Origin: Candidatus Bathyarchaeota archaeon
GTDB taxonomy: Archaea; Thermoproteota; Bathyarchaeia; Bathyarchaeales; SOJC01
Assembly (NCBI GenBank): GCA_020341775.1
Contig: CP070835.1
Location: forward strand, 1,246,229-1,310,228
Reading direction: 5' to 3'
Length of the DNA stretch: 64,000 nt
Shown here: positions 52,376 to 60,902 of the stretch, piece by piece
Numbering within the stretch: the first letter of the stretch is position 1
Layout of the letters: the number at the start of each line of letters is the position of its first letter
Translations under genes and position numbers: made by a program
The notes under the pieces: generated by a model
What the model was told of the DNA's origin: nothing
The model's input: only the letters and a program-made list of their open reading frames with translations
Database searches by the model: none

Positions 52376-52978
52376 GTGACTCCTAAGCATGGCGCATTTA
52401 TTTGCATTGAGGGGATTGATGGTAGTGGGAAGACTACCCAAGCCCGGCTTCTCGTTAAAACATTGATAAAGAAGGGACATGAAGCCACTTTCACCTCTGA
52501 ACCTAGTGAAGGAGCCTATGGAAAAATCATCAGAAATCGCATACTTTTAGAGAATGAACGCGTACCTACAGTTGTAGAGGCTGTGCTTTTTGCTGTGGAT
52601 CGCCTCGACCATATTGAACATGAAATCAAGCCGCTTCTAGAGGGTGGAAAAATTGTCGTCTGCGACCGCTATGTTTATTCCTCTATAGCCTATCAAGGAA
52701 CATCGGAAGTTTCTCCGGCTTGGATAGAAGAAATTAATAAACACGCTATTAAGCCTAATCTTGCCTTGTATATTGATATCTCTCCAGAGATTACAATCAA
52801 ACGTATTAAGAGAAGAAAGACTGTTATGGAAACCCTTCAGACTCAGAGAAAAGTTCGGAAGCTGTATCTAAGTTTGGTTAAAGAAGAAAAACTCATCCTC
52901 GTGGATGGAGATGCCTCCATAAAAGAAGTCGCTGAAACCATTGAAAGAAAAGTATTGAAATTCTTGAAGCACAGTTAA
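52376..52978 (+). CDS. tmk: Thymidylate kinase
   Basis: It phosphorylates dTMP to dTDP. The P-loop is EGIDGSGKTTQARLL (about 12-26), followed by FTSEPSEGAYGK and the DR motif VCDRYVYSSIAYQG. A short lid region follows (KRRKTVMETLQ). The GTG start gives 200 residues, normal for archaeal Tmk. The gene is convergent with the next one, the last four bases overlapping. A 221-bp control region is shared with the divergent HD hydrolase. Confidence 0.94.
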   Translation: MTPKHGAFICIEGIDGSGKTTQARLLVKTLIKKGHEATFTSEPSEGAYGKIIRNRILLENERVPTVVEAVLFAVDRLDHIEHEIKPLLEGGKIVVCDRYVYSSIAYQGTSEVSPAWIEEINKHAIKPNLALYIDISPEITIKRIKRRKTVMETLQTQRKVRKLYLSLVKEEKLILVDGDASIKEVAETIERKVLKFLKHS

Positions 52979-53502
52979 GTTATCCTTTCGCTTTTGAGTT
53001 TAATAGAATCATCATGATGGTCAATAAGTTCACTTGTTACATGCTTCAACAAAAAGTCGATTAAGTCTTCTACATGCACTCGCCTTGGCCCACGTTCATG
53101 TGAGATAAGGAGCTCCATGGAGCTCCAACTAAAAGCAAATCGTAAAAAATAGTAATCGGACTTCAATGCAGCGCGTCTTCTCAACTCATCAAAAAGGTGA
53201 TATTGAAGAACTCCCAGAAAATCCAGGAAGTCCAAGGGTTTTTTCGTAATCGCAGCTTTTAACATACTTAGTGCACCTTCGTCAAGAAATGAGAAGGTGG
53301 CCTCTTCCCCAATGCCAAACTCGAAGTCTACTTCGCAGTGTTGGTTCGATGGGTTGGCTATCTCTTCAAGCCGGTAATGTTTCTGATTCATTCGAAAAAA
53401 GGTTGCAGCTATTGCTTGCTGAATGTTCTTTGGTGAAGTCTTGAGGGCAACTCGAACCACACCGTGTACTACCATTGGGAAGTTTTTGTAGATCCCTAAC
53501 AA
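52975..53502 (-). CDS. Uncharacterised conserved protein
   Basis: This 175-residue protein is predicted alpha/beta with a basic, hydrophobic N-terminus (YKNFPMVVHGVVRVALK) and a helical end (VEDLIDFLLKHVTSELID). It has no signal peptide, cysteine pair or catalytic motif that I can name. It overlaps the tmk stop and lies 15 bp after the UPF0148 gene, with which it is probably co-transcribed. I do not recognise the family. Confidence 0.6.
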   Translation of the reverse strand: MLGIYKNFPMVVHGVVRVALKTSPKNIQQAIAATFFRMNQKHYRLEEIANPSNQHCEVDFEFGIGEEATFSFLDEGALSMLKAAITKKPLDFLDFLGVLQYHLFDELRRRAALKSDYYFLRFAFSWSSMELLISHERGPRRVHVEDLIDFLLKHVTSELIDHHDDSIKLKSERIT

Positions 53503-53517
53503 ATTTTGTGCCTCCCC

Positions 53518-53874
53518 TTATTCGTTCATTTGCTTCAGCTTTTCAAGATTCTCCAAAAGAGAAGTCAGAACAGCGTTGAGTTTCTGCAGATCCTCAACCT
53601 TCTCCTCTTTTCTAATCTTCTCCTCAACGACTTTTATTTTGGAAAGTATCGTGTTCTCTAGTGCCTTCAGCTGCGCTTGACTTGTTATCTTTTCTGCATC
53701 TTCATCTTCCTTCACTACAATTACACGTTTTTCACATCTACCACACCAAAGAGTATCATCTTTGAATCTGAATAGGGGAGAAGAACATGCGGGGCAGGCA
53801 AGCTCCGTAAGCGTTGCACCTTGTTTCAACATATCAACCATGTGTTGAATGTCTTCCGGCTTTTTAGGAGGCAA
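53518..53874 (-). CDS. UPF0148 (autoantigen p27-like) zinc-ribbon protein
   Basis: The N-terminal helix MVDMLKQGATLTELACPACS leads into a CxxC-x-CxxC zinc ribbon (CPACSSPLFRF and CGRCEKRV). A long charged coiled coil (DLQKLNAVLTSLLENLEKL) follows in the 118 residues. This is the archaeal family related to human Sjogren syndrome autoantigen p27; its molecular role is not known. It is upstream of and close to the uncharacterised gene at 52975-53502. Confidence 0.9.
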   Translation of the reverse strand: MPPKKPEDIQHMVDMLKQGATLTELACPACSSPLFRFKDDTLWCGRCEKRVIVVKEDEDAEKITSQAQLKALENTILSKIKVVEEKIRKEEKVEDLQKLNAVLTSLLENLEKLKQMNE

Positions 53875-53941
53875 GCTTAAAACCTCAAAGACTTTATATT
53901 ACTGCCTAGGATAATTTGAGGCTTGCTCTCAATTTTGCCGA

Positions 53942-54238
53942 GTGGAGGCAATTCTTGTAATGAGTAAAAAGAAGTTGAAACAGGAGTATGAAGAAAGAAT
54001 TGGGCAAGCTATGGCCATGCTTGGTCTAATTTCTGAGGACACGACGACTCCGCGAAATATAAGGAGAGCTGCAAAAGAGTCTATCGAAATGCTACAAAAC
54101 GAAGGGGTCACCAACGCAGTGAAAGCTTCAAATGCAATTTCCATTTTGGATGACATTCTTCAAGATCCAAATATGCCCCCCTACACCAGAGTGAAACTTT
54201 GGAACGTAATCAGTCTCCTAGAAGCCATCAAAGACTAG
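53942..54238 (+). CDS. UPF0147 family protein
   Basis: A small all-helical archaeal protein. Conserved pattern: GQAMAMLGLISEDTTTPRNI, RRAAKESIEML, ASNAISILDDILQDPNMP and YTRVKLWNVISLLE. Length is 98 residues, or 92 if the ATG at 53960 is used, which fits the family better. Function is not known. It is divergent from the UPF0148 gene with a short shared control region. Confidence 0.9.
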   Translation: MEAILVMSKKKLKQEYEERIGQAMAMLGLISEDTTTPRNIRRAAKESIEMLQNEGVTNAVKASNAISILDDILQDPNMPPYTRVKLWNVISLLEAIKD

Positions 54239-54358
54239 TGGAATGCAAAACTCATGCGAGTTTGAAACTGGAAGCGGTGTCCGCGTCTTTCCCCAGTGGA
54301 TACAATGCGCGCGCTACGTTAAAGATATATTACAGTTAGGCTATTCTCTGTAAGGTCT

Positions 54359-55819
54359 TTGGTGGATGGTCTCTTGAAATACGACGTGCTAATCGTAGGT
54401 GCGGGACCTGCTGGTATTTTTTCGGCCATTGAACTTGTAGAAAATACGTCACTAAGCATCTTGATTTTGGATAAGGGCGTGGATATTGATAAGAGAAAGT
54501 GTCCCGCCAGTCGTGGATTAGGCTGTCTTAGTTGTGATCCCTGCAACGTTTTACATGGATGGGGTGGAGCTGGTGCTTTTAGTGACGGGAAGTTGACGTT
54601 GTCTACCCAGGTTGGTGGCTGGCTTGGCGAATACATCGGTGAAAAGAAACTTTGGGAGTTAGTCAAGTATGTTGACGGGGTTTATCGCAGGTTTGGCGCC
54701 CCAGATAATGTTTATGGAGGAGATGAAGATCGGGTAGAGGAAATTGAACATAAGGCTTCACTTGCTGGATTGAAGCTGGTTCAGCAGAAGGTTCGACACA
54801 TGGGAACTGAAAAGTGTGCTGAGACCCTAATGAAGATGCGAGAATTTTTAGATGGCAAAGGAGAGGTCCGAACTAACACTGAGGTGAAGGGGCTAATCAT
54901 TAGAGATGGAAAAGCTGAGGGTGTGGAGACAGTCAAGGGTGACAAGCTATTTGGGAAATACGTGATTGTGGCCCCAGGCCGCAGTGGTGCTGAGTGGCTG
55001 AAAGTTGAGGCTCAGGCTTTGGGGTTAAAGACGTTAAATAACCCAGTAGACGTAGGCGTTCGAGTGGAGGTCCAAGCTCCAGTTATGGAAGAGCTTACTA
55101 GTATTTTGTATGAGCCAAAGCTGATTTACTATTCGCGGTTTTTTGATGACGCAGTACGCACGTTTTGTGTTGCACCTTATGGAGAGGTTATCACAGAGTC
55201 TTACGATGGTGTCTTGACAGTGAATGGGCAGAGTTATGCGGAACGGAAAACTGACAACACGAATTTCGCAATCTTAGTGACAACATCTTTCACCGAGCCG
55301 TTTAGGGAACCGATTGCATATGGTAAATATATTGCTCGCTTAACTAATTTACTGAGTGGAGGAGTAATTGTTCAGAGATTCGGCGATTTGGAGGCGGGTC
55401 GGCGATCGACTGAACAACGAATAGAGCGAAGCACAGTGGAGCCAACACTGAAGAGTGCGACGCCGGGTGATTTGAGTTTCGTCTTGCCATATAGGTATCT
55501 AGTGGATATTCGAGAGATGTTGGAGGCTTTGGACAAAATTTCGCCTGGAGTAGCCTCTAGAGACACTCTCTTGTATGGAGTCGAAGTGAAGTTTTATTCC
55601 TCGAGACTAGCCTTAAATGAATGTTTGGAAACACCAATAAAGAATTTATTCACAATCGGCGATGGAGCGGGGCTGACAAGAGGGCTTGTTCAAGCATCAG
55701 TATCAGGCGTCATAGCAGCAAGACAAATCGTGGGACGAGAGAAGGCCATTAAAGAAAAAACCCACGAGCCTGTGATCATTGGTGATGCTGCTGGCAAAGT
55801 GGTTGGCAAAGGATTTTAA
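54359..55819 (+). CDS. FAD-dependent dehydrogenase of the COG2509 type
   Basis: This 486-residue flavoprotein begins DVLIVGAGPAGIFSAIELVE, an FAD/NAD(P)-binding Rossmann motif. It has the family Cys block (CPASRGLGCLSCDPCN) and GWGGAGAFSDGKLTLS, then a late FAD loop (LFTIGDGAGLTRGLVQASVS). COG2509 proteins are common in anaerobes and their substrate is not known. The cysteines may hold a small metal site or be catalytic. GC-alternating tracts lie before (54307-54314) and after (55841-55848) the gene. Confidence 0.88.
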   Translation: MVDGLLKYDVLIVGAGPAGIFSAIELVENTSLSILILDKGVDIDKRKCPASRGLGCLSCDPCNVLHGWGGAGAFSDGKLTLSTQVGGWLGEYIGEKKLWELVKYVDGVYRRFGAPDNVYGGDEDRVEEIEHKASLAGLKLVQQKVRHMGTEKCAETLMKMREFLDGKGEVRTNTEVKGLIIRDGKAEGVETVKGDKLFGKYVIVAPGRSGAEWLKVEAQALGLKTLNNPVDVGVRVEVQAPVMEELTSILYEPKLIYYSRFFDDAVRTFCVAPYGEVITESYDGVLTVNGQSYAERKTDNTNFAILVTTSFTEPFREPIAYGKYIARLTNLLSGGVIVQRFGDLEAGRRSTEQRIERSTVEPTLKSATPGDLSFVLPYRYLVDIREMLEALDKISPGVASRDTLLYGVEVKFYSSRLALNECLETPIKNLFTIGDGAGLTRGLVQASVSGVIAARQIVGREKAIKEKTHEPVIIGDAAGKVVGKGF

Positions 55820-55890
55820 GAAGGCTGAAGAGTCTTGAAACGCGCGCGAAAAATCCATAAATCAGACCTCAACACCTAAACAACGGGAAA

Positions 55891-57378
55891 TTGCCCGAAA
55901 TGAAAATTGCCTTCATAAGTCCCGGGGCGAACGAAGAACTCTCCCTCACTGAAAAAAGCAAAGTCATAGGCGCTTGGCCCCCTCTGGGCATACTATACAT
56001 CGCCACCCTTTTAAGGCAGGAAGGAATAGAAGTCGCGATACTTGATCAAGCAGCCGAAGGCTACTCCATAAAAGAAACCATCCAATGGGTTGAAAAGCAA
56101 AACCCCGATATACTAGGCTTCTCCGCTCTAGCAAGCTCTGGTAGAAATGCCGCGAGAATCGCCCAAAAGGTTAAGCAAAACGATTCAGACATCATAACGG
56201 TTTTTGGGAACTACTATGCCACTTTTAATGACTATCGCATCCTTGAAACCTACCCCCAAGTAGACATCGCTGTCCGGGGCGAGGGGGAAGAAACGACCAA
56301 GGAGCTAGTACAAGCGCTAGAGGAAAGACGCCCTTTAAGAAAAGTGAAGGGGATTACATTCAGGGAGAAAAACAAGTTATATGCCACACCAGACAGACCT
56401 TTGATCGAGAACATTGACGCGCTGCCGATTCCTGACCGCACTATGCTAAACGTGGACTATCATTCAACCTTAGTGGGTGCTATTGGCGCTCCAAAGAAAT
56501 TCACAACACTCCTGTCCTCCCGAGGCTGCCCCTATCGTTGTAGATTCTGTGGTTGCCAAAACATAGTCCATGGCACATGGCGTCCGCGTTCAGTTGAGAA
56601 AACTCTTGAGGAGCTTCAGCTTTTAGCAAGTGAAGGATATCGACAGTTCCTTTTTGTTGATGATAGCTTCACCATAAATCAAAAGAGAATCATCAAACTG
56701 TGTAGAGAAATCATCAGGGAGAAGTTAGATATTGATTGGATGTGTGAGGGACGAGTGAATCATGCTTCCTACGGACTCATGCGTTCAATGGTAAAAGCGG
56801 GCTGCAAAATAATCTACTTTGGTATTGAAAGCGCAAACCAACGAATCCTAGACTATTACCGCAAGCAAATAACTCCGCAGCAATCCAAGACAGCGGTGAA
56901 AGCCGCTAGAAAAGCAGGGATGGATATCATCGTTGGCTCTTTCATAGTAGGCGCTCCAACAGAAACAAGACAGGAAATATGCAAAACTCTCAAATTTGCA
57001 CAAGAGATACCCCTAGACATCCCTCAATACAACATTTTAGGCATATTCCCGGGTATGGCTATATGGAACGAAGCAAAGGCTGAAGGCCATCTCACTGGAG
57101 AATTGGAAAGCCGATATTGGGAGATGGGCATCGCTATTGCCAAAATCTATCCAAATACAGTACCATACGAAGAAATAAAGGACCTGGTTCGTCACTACTA
57201 CCGCAAATTCTTTACGCGACGCCCAATTTTTCTTTTGGACCAGCTAGCACTTACAATGAAAAGCTCGTTTAGATTCAACGTTGTTAAAGCAAATCTGAGT
57301 AGAGTCGGCAGCATTTTAAGAGGGTGGAAAGATTTTGTCGCCTTTGAAGGTGAAGAAGACAATATGACAGAAAATTAA
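55891..57378 (+). CDS. B12-binding radical SAM protein
   Basis: An N-terminal cobalamin-binding domain (FISPGANEE, then GAWPPLGILYIATLLRQEG) is followed by a radical SAM core. The 4Fe-4S motif is SSRGCPYRCRFCGC and the SAM-region block FLFVDDSFTINQKR. The C-terminal part is helical. Members methylate unactivated carbons or remodel lipids and cofactors; the target is not readable. TTG start at 55891. The final bases overlap the convergent eL40 gene. Confidence 0.93.
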   Translation: MPEMKIAFISPGANEELSLTEKSKVIGAWPPLGILYIATLLRQEGIEVAILDQAAEGYSIKETIQWVEKQNPDILGFSALASSGRNAARIAQKVKQNDSDIITVFGNYYATFNDYRILETYPQVDIAVRGEGEETTKELVQALEERRPLRKVKGITFREKNKLYATPDRPLIENIDALPIPDRTMLNVDYHSTLVGAIGAPKKFTTLLSSRGCPYRCRFCGCQNIVHGTWRPRSVEKTLEELQLLASEGYRQFLFVDDSFTINQKRIIKLCREIIREKLDIDWMCEGRVNHASYGLMRSMVKAGCKIIYFGIESANQRILDYYRKQITPQQSKTAVKAARKAGMDIIVGSFIVGAPTETRQEICKTLKFAQEIPLDIPQYNILGIFPGMAIWNEAKAEGHLTGELESRYWEMGIAIAKIYPNTVPYEEIKDLVRHYYRKFFTRRPIFLLDQLALTMKSSFRFNVVKANLSRVGSILRGWKDFVAFEGEEDNMTEN

Positions 57379-57536
57379 CGGACTAGTTCTCGCTTCTTCC
57401 AACGTAAGTTCTTACTTCTGCATTTTCTACATTTTACAGCTGTAGGCGCGTTTCGGACGCCGCATTCTCGGCAAATCTTCATGTAAAGCCTGTGGCGTTG
57501 AGCGATGGTCTTCTTCTGCAAATCCGTAACTGGCAT
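57375..57536 (-). CDS. rpl40e: Ribosomal protein eL40
   Basis: A 53-residue gene of the large subunit, easily missed because of its length. It starts MPVTDLQKKTIAQRH and holds the four-cysteine zinc ribbon (ICREC, then CRKCRSKNLRWKKRE), as in archaeal L40e. The stop overlaps the convergent radical SAM gene by 4 bp. It lies 101 bp upstream of sucD on the same strand, but the 3' gap direction suggests an independent transcript. Confidence 0.9.
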   Translation of the reverse strand: MPVTDLQKKTIAQRHRLYMKICRECGVRNAPTAVKCRKCRSKNLRWKKRELVR

Positions 57537-57637
57537 CAACAGCAGCCTCTAAGTTGTTTGACGTTTCAATCACGGTTGCTACAGATATACTTTGCTGTGT
57601 TTTTCAGCCTCGCCTTAAGTTTTAGGACAAACCTAGG

Positions 57638-58516
57638 CTATCCTTCTTGAATTCCTCCAGCTAGAAGCTTTCTAACATCGCTGACCTTCGCAGCAACCCC
57701 AATTCCAGCAGCTTTAAACGCTTCAATCTTGCTCTTTGCGGTTCCAGCTCTTCCTATAACAATTGCGCCAGCGTGGCCCATGCGCTTCCCGGAAGGAGCT
57801 GTTCGTCCAGCAACAAATGCCACCACATGTTTCGAAAATTCTTTAGTGGCAATATATTCTGCAGCTTGCTCTTCAGCGATGCCGCCTATTTCTCCTATCA
57901 AGACCACTGCTCTGGTTTGGCTATCTTTGCTAAACATTTTCAATACATCAACAAAACTGAGACCTACCATAGGGTCTCCTCCCAGCCCTACACACGTTGA
58001 TTGGCCAAAACCATATTTTGTCAGTTCCACCGCTATTTCATAGGTTAGGGTGCCACTCCGAGAAGCAATGCCTACTGTGCCATGCCTAAAAACGTGAGAA
58101 GGCATTATGCCTAATTTGCACTCTCCAGGAGTGATAATTCCAGGTGTGTTGGGGCCAATTATGGTTGCTCCTTTCCGCTTTGCATGAGTTAAAACGTCGA
58201 TAGTATCTCGCAAAGGAATATGTTCAGTGATTATTGCAACAGTTCTAATTCCTGCTTCAATAGATTCCAAAGCTGCTTCAGCAGCAAAAGGTTGCGGAAC
58301 GAATATTATAGATGCGTTTACGTCATGTCTGAGGATTGCTTCTTTGACTGTGTCATAGACAGGCACATTATGGACTTCAGTTCCGCCTTTGCCAGGAGTC
58401 ACACCAGCAACAATTGATGTACCATAGTCTAACATTAACCGTGTGTGAAAGCTGCCTTGAGTGCCTGTTATGCCTTGCACCACAACTCTAGTTTCCTTTC
58501 CCACGATTATTCCCAT
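57638..58516 (-). CDS. sucD: Succinyl-CoA synthetase alpha subunit
   Basis: The alpha subunit binds CoA and carries the phosphohistidine. CoA-binding block: VVVQGITGTQGSFHTRLM; active-site His in RMGHAGAIVIGRAGTA (about residue 250). Length 292 is normal. With SucC it makes ATP or GTP from succinyl-CoA, or runs in reverse for carbon fixation. It follows sucC by 6 bp. The C-terminus ends KLLAGGIQEG. Confidence 0.96.
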   Translation of the reverse strand: MGIIVGKETRVVVQGITGTQGSFHTRLMLDYGTSIVAGVTPGKGGTEVHNVPVYDTVKEAILRHDVNASIIFVPQPFAAEAALESIEAGIRTVAIITEHIPLRDTIDVLTHAKRKGATIIGPNTPGIITPGECKLGIMPSHVFRHGTVGIASRSGTLTYEIAVELTKYGFGQSTCVGLGGDPMVGLSFVDVLKMFSKDSQTRAVVLIGEIGGIAEEQAAEYIATKEFSKHVVAFVAGRTAPSGKRMGHAGAIVIGRAGTAKSKIEAFKAAGIGVAAKVSDVRKLLAGGIQEG

Positions 58517-58522
58517 TTATGG

Positions 58523-59665
58523 TCACCCTCTAGAGAGCTCCACGGCTTTTTTCGCTGCTTCTTCCATACTATCCAACACATGTATTCCAGCTTCAGCAAG
58601 TATCCGACGTCCCTCATCCTCATTAGTACCCACCAAGCGTATAACTATGGGCTTTGTGAAGCCAACTTTGTTTCGCGTAGCCAGTATTCCCCTCGCTACT
58701 TCGTCACATCTGGTTATGCCTCCAAGAATATTAATAAGGATTGCAGAGGATTTGTCGTCCGCTAATAGAATAGCCAGAGCCGCGTCAATTTGGCTCTCAG
58801 AGGCGCCTCCACCCACATCTAGGAAGTTAGCAGGGCTTCCATTGTAGAGTTGCACCGCATCTAACGTGGCCATCACTAAGCCTGCACCGTTACCCATTAT
58901 TCCGATGTTGCCCTCTAGTTCAACGTATGCTAAGCCTGCTTTTCGAGCCTTGATTTCTTGGAGTGTTAATTCTGTTTTCTGATCCGAAATGAGTCGTTGG
59001 CTATATTGAGGGTGACGGTAGAGAGCGCTGTCGTCAATTATTATTCGAGCGTCTGCCGCAACGAATGTTCCATCCGAGGTTTCCACTATTGGGTTCATTT
59101 CGACTAGTTCCACATCATTTTCCATGGCGAACTTGAAGAGTTTCTCATAAATCGCAGCCAATTTAAGCATTAATTTGCCCGAATAACCAATTTTGCTCGC
59201 CATCTCTCTAGCGTGATAGCCTCTAAAGCCAATTGTAGGATCAATTAGAGTCTTTATCATTTTTCTAGGTGTCGTATAAGCAATCTCTTCGACATCAACT
59301 CCTCCTGAAGCGGATGCCAACGCTACATAGCATCGACGGGATCGGTCGGTTGTGATGCCAAAGTAGAGCTCCTTTCTCACTTGGACTTTTTCCTCTATCA
59401 AAACTTTGTGGACCTTAAGGCCCCTAATCTCCATGTTCAGAATTTTCTTGGTCGCGTTTTCAGCTTCGTCCAACGTATGAGCGAACTGGATGCCTCCCGC
59501 CTTGCCTCTTCCTGCAATCAGCACTTGCGCTTTGACAGCAAAAGGCGGTCGAAGTTGGGAGGCCAATTTCTTTGCTTGACCCGGAGAAGTAGCCAACGCC
59601 CCTTTTGGGACAGGAATGGCATATCCTGCCAAGATAGTTTTCGCTTCATGCTCAAAGAGCTTCAC
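58523..59665 (-). CDS. sucC: Succinyl-CoA synthetase beta subunit
   Basis: An ATP-grasp subunit of 380 residues. N-terminal block: KLFEHEAKTILAGYAIPVPK. The nucleotide region reads VKAQVLIAGRGKAGGIQFA, followed by LVEMNPIVETSDG and DARIIIDDSALYRHPQ. The C-terminal GNGAGLVMATLDAVQLYNG with NFLDVGGGAS and INILGGITRCDEVA is complete. It forms the first gene of the sucC-sucD pair; the Lrp-like gene ends 27 bp upstream. Confidence 0.96.
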   Translation of the reverse strand: MKLFEHEAKTILAGYAIPVPKGALATSPGQAKKLASQLRPPFAVKAQVLIAGRGKAGGIQFAHTLDEAENATKKILNMEIRGLKVHKVLIEEKVQVRKELYFGITTDRSRRCYVALASASGGVDVEEIAYTTPRKMIKTLIDPTIGFRGYHAREMASKIGYSGKLMLKLAAIYEKLFKFAMENDVELVEMNPIVETSDGTFVAADARIIIDDSALYRHPQYSQRLISDQKTELTLQEIKARKAGLAYVELEGNIGIMGNGAGLVMATLDAVQLYNGSPANFLDVGGGASESQIDAALAILLADDKSSAILINILGGITRCDEVARGILATRNKVGFTKPIVIRLVGTNEDEGRRILAEAGIHVLDSMEEAAKKAVELSRG

Positions 59666-59692
59666 AGATAACCACTTCCTGACGAAAGAGAA

Positions 59693-60157
59693 CTATTTCA
59701 ATGTTTGAATAGCAATATATGACCTTGTATCCACAACGCCATCAATATTAGCCAACATCTTCAAGGCTTCATCTAATTTTCCACGCTCAATAACTAAGAT
59801 GGCATCCATGTCTCCCGCTACGCGGAAAATCCGCAGAATTGGGAACTGAAATATCCTCTCATAGGCCTCTCTTCGTTGAAAAGGGGAAATCTTAAGAAAG
59901 ACAAAAGCAGGATTCGCTGAAATTCCCAAGAAGGTTAAGCCCTTTTCGGTAATATCTATAAAACCTCTTCCCGTACGAATGTACCCCTGATCTCTTAATT
60001 TACGCAAGTGTACATTCAGGGCTTGACGGCTGATTCCAAGCTGTGATGCCAACTCGTTTTGTTTGATTCGAAGAGTGTAGGTTGAGATTGGAGTGCTCTT
60101 TTCATATAACATGCGAAGCAGCTTCACGGGACGACCTGTGAGAGATTCTTCGGGCAA
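59693..60157 (-). CDS. Lrp-like regulator with winged helix and RAM domain
   Basis: The N-terminal winged helix of this 154-residue protein (NELASQLGISRQALNVHLRK, then GYIRTGRGFIDITEKGL) is joined to an AsnC/Lrp-like ligand domain (about 80-150: ISANPAFVFLKISP and MDAILVIERGKLDEALKML). It lies directly upstream of sucCD on the same strand, so it may sense an amino acid or organic acid and control succinyl-CoA synthetase. The TTTAGACAAATCTAGA element just before the gene (about 60175-60190) could be its own operator. Confidence 0.85.
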   Translation of the reverse strand: MPEESLTGRPVKLLRMLYEKSTPISTYTLRIKQNELASQLGISRQALNVHLRKLRDQGYIRTGRGFIDITEKGLTFLGISANPAFVFLKISPFQRREAYERIFQFPILRIFRVAGDMDAILVIERGKLDEALKMLANIDGVVDTRSYIAIQTLK

Positions 60158-60379
60158 ATAATCTTCTCCTTGGGTTTAGACAAATCTAGACTTTACGATG
60201 GCAAGTTTTATTAAACTTATGCGAAACCATCAACATGTGAAATTCTGATACCTCTGAAACTATAAGCGTCATTGGTCTACCGTAATCTATTTATTTGCTC
60301 CACTGCACCATAAAAAAGCCTAGAACTTGCACCGAAGGAGCGAGGCGCCTCTCCCCGATTTAAAGGAGAACACCCAAAG

Positions 60380-60889
60380 GTGAAAACACAACTCTGTAAT
60401 TTCTGCTTAAAAAGCGGAATACTGTGCTTAAAATGTCAGAAAAAGGTTAAATCAGGGCTGATCAGCGACACATATCTTGAAGTCGCCCGCTTGCTTCTAT
60501 CTCTGGAAGAAAAATATCCTTCATTGCAGAATATCTACTTTCACAAGGCAATCGAAGCCAACGGGGTTCTCGCCCTAATTGTTGGACGAGGCGATGTTGC
60601 CCACTTTTTAGGGTATGGCGGAAAGATTATTAGAGCAATAGGTCAGAAAACCGGCAAAGCCATCCGCATATTGGAGGATGGTGTCGACGAAAGGAAATTT
60701 CTTGAAGACTTGTTCGCGCCATTCCCTCTCCTGACTATAAACACAATCTGGCTTCCAGATGGCACAACAGAAACTCGTGTCATTTTAAGAAAAAGAGGAA
60801 GAAGACCGCCACCAATAAATGTAAGCGCAATGAAGCAAATTGCGGAAAAAGTTCGAAATATAGTTCTAAGAGTAGAATTTTCTCGCTGA
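60380..60889 (+). CDS. Archaeal KH-domain protein with zinc motif
   Basis: A four-cysteine motif (LCNFCLKSGILCLKCQKKV) opens the 169-residue protein. A KH domain with the GxxG-type loop follows (GRGDVAHFLGYGGKIIRAIG, then KTGKAIRILEDG). The C-terminal part is basic (RVILRKRGRRPPPINV). It is likely to bind RNA, and is related to the NusA-like KH proteins of archaea. It is 13 bp upstream of aspS and probably co-transcribed, hinting at a translation-linked task. Confidence 0.85.
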   Translation: MKTQLCNFCLKSGILCLKCQKKVKSGLISDTYLEVARLLLSLEEKYPSLQNIYFHKAIEANGVLALIVGRGDVAHFLGYGGKIIRAIGQKTGKAIRILEDGVDERKFLEDLFAPFPLLTINTIWLPDGTTETRVILRKRGRRPPPINVSAMKQIAEKVRNIVLRVEFSR

Positions 60890-60902
60890 GGCGAATAGTC
60901 CT

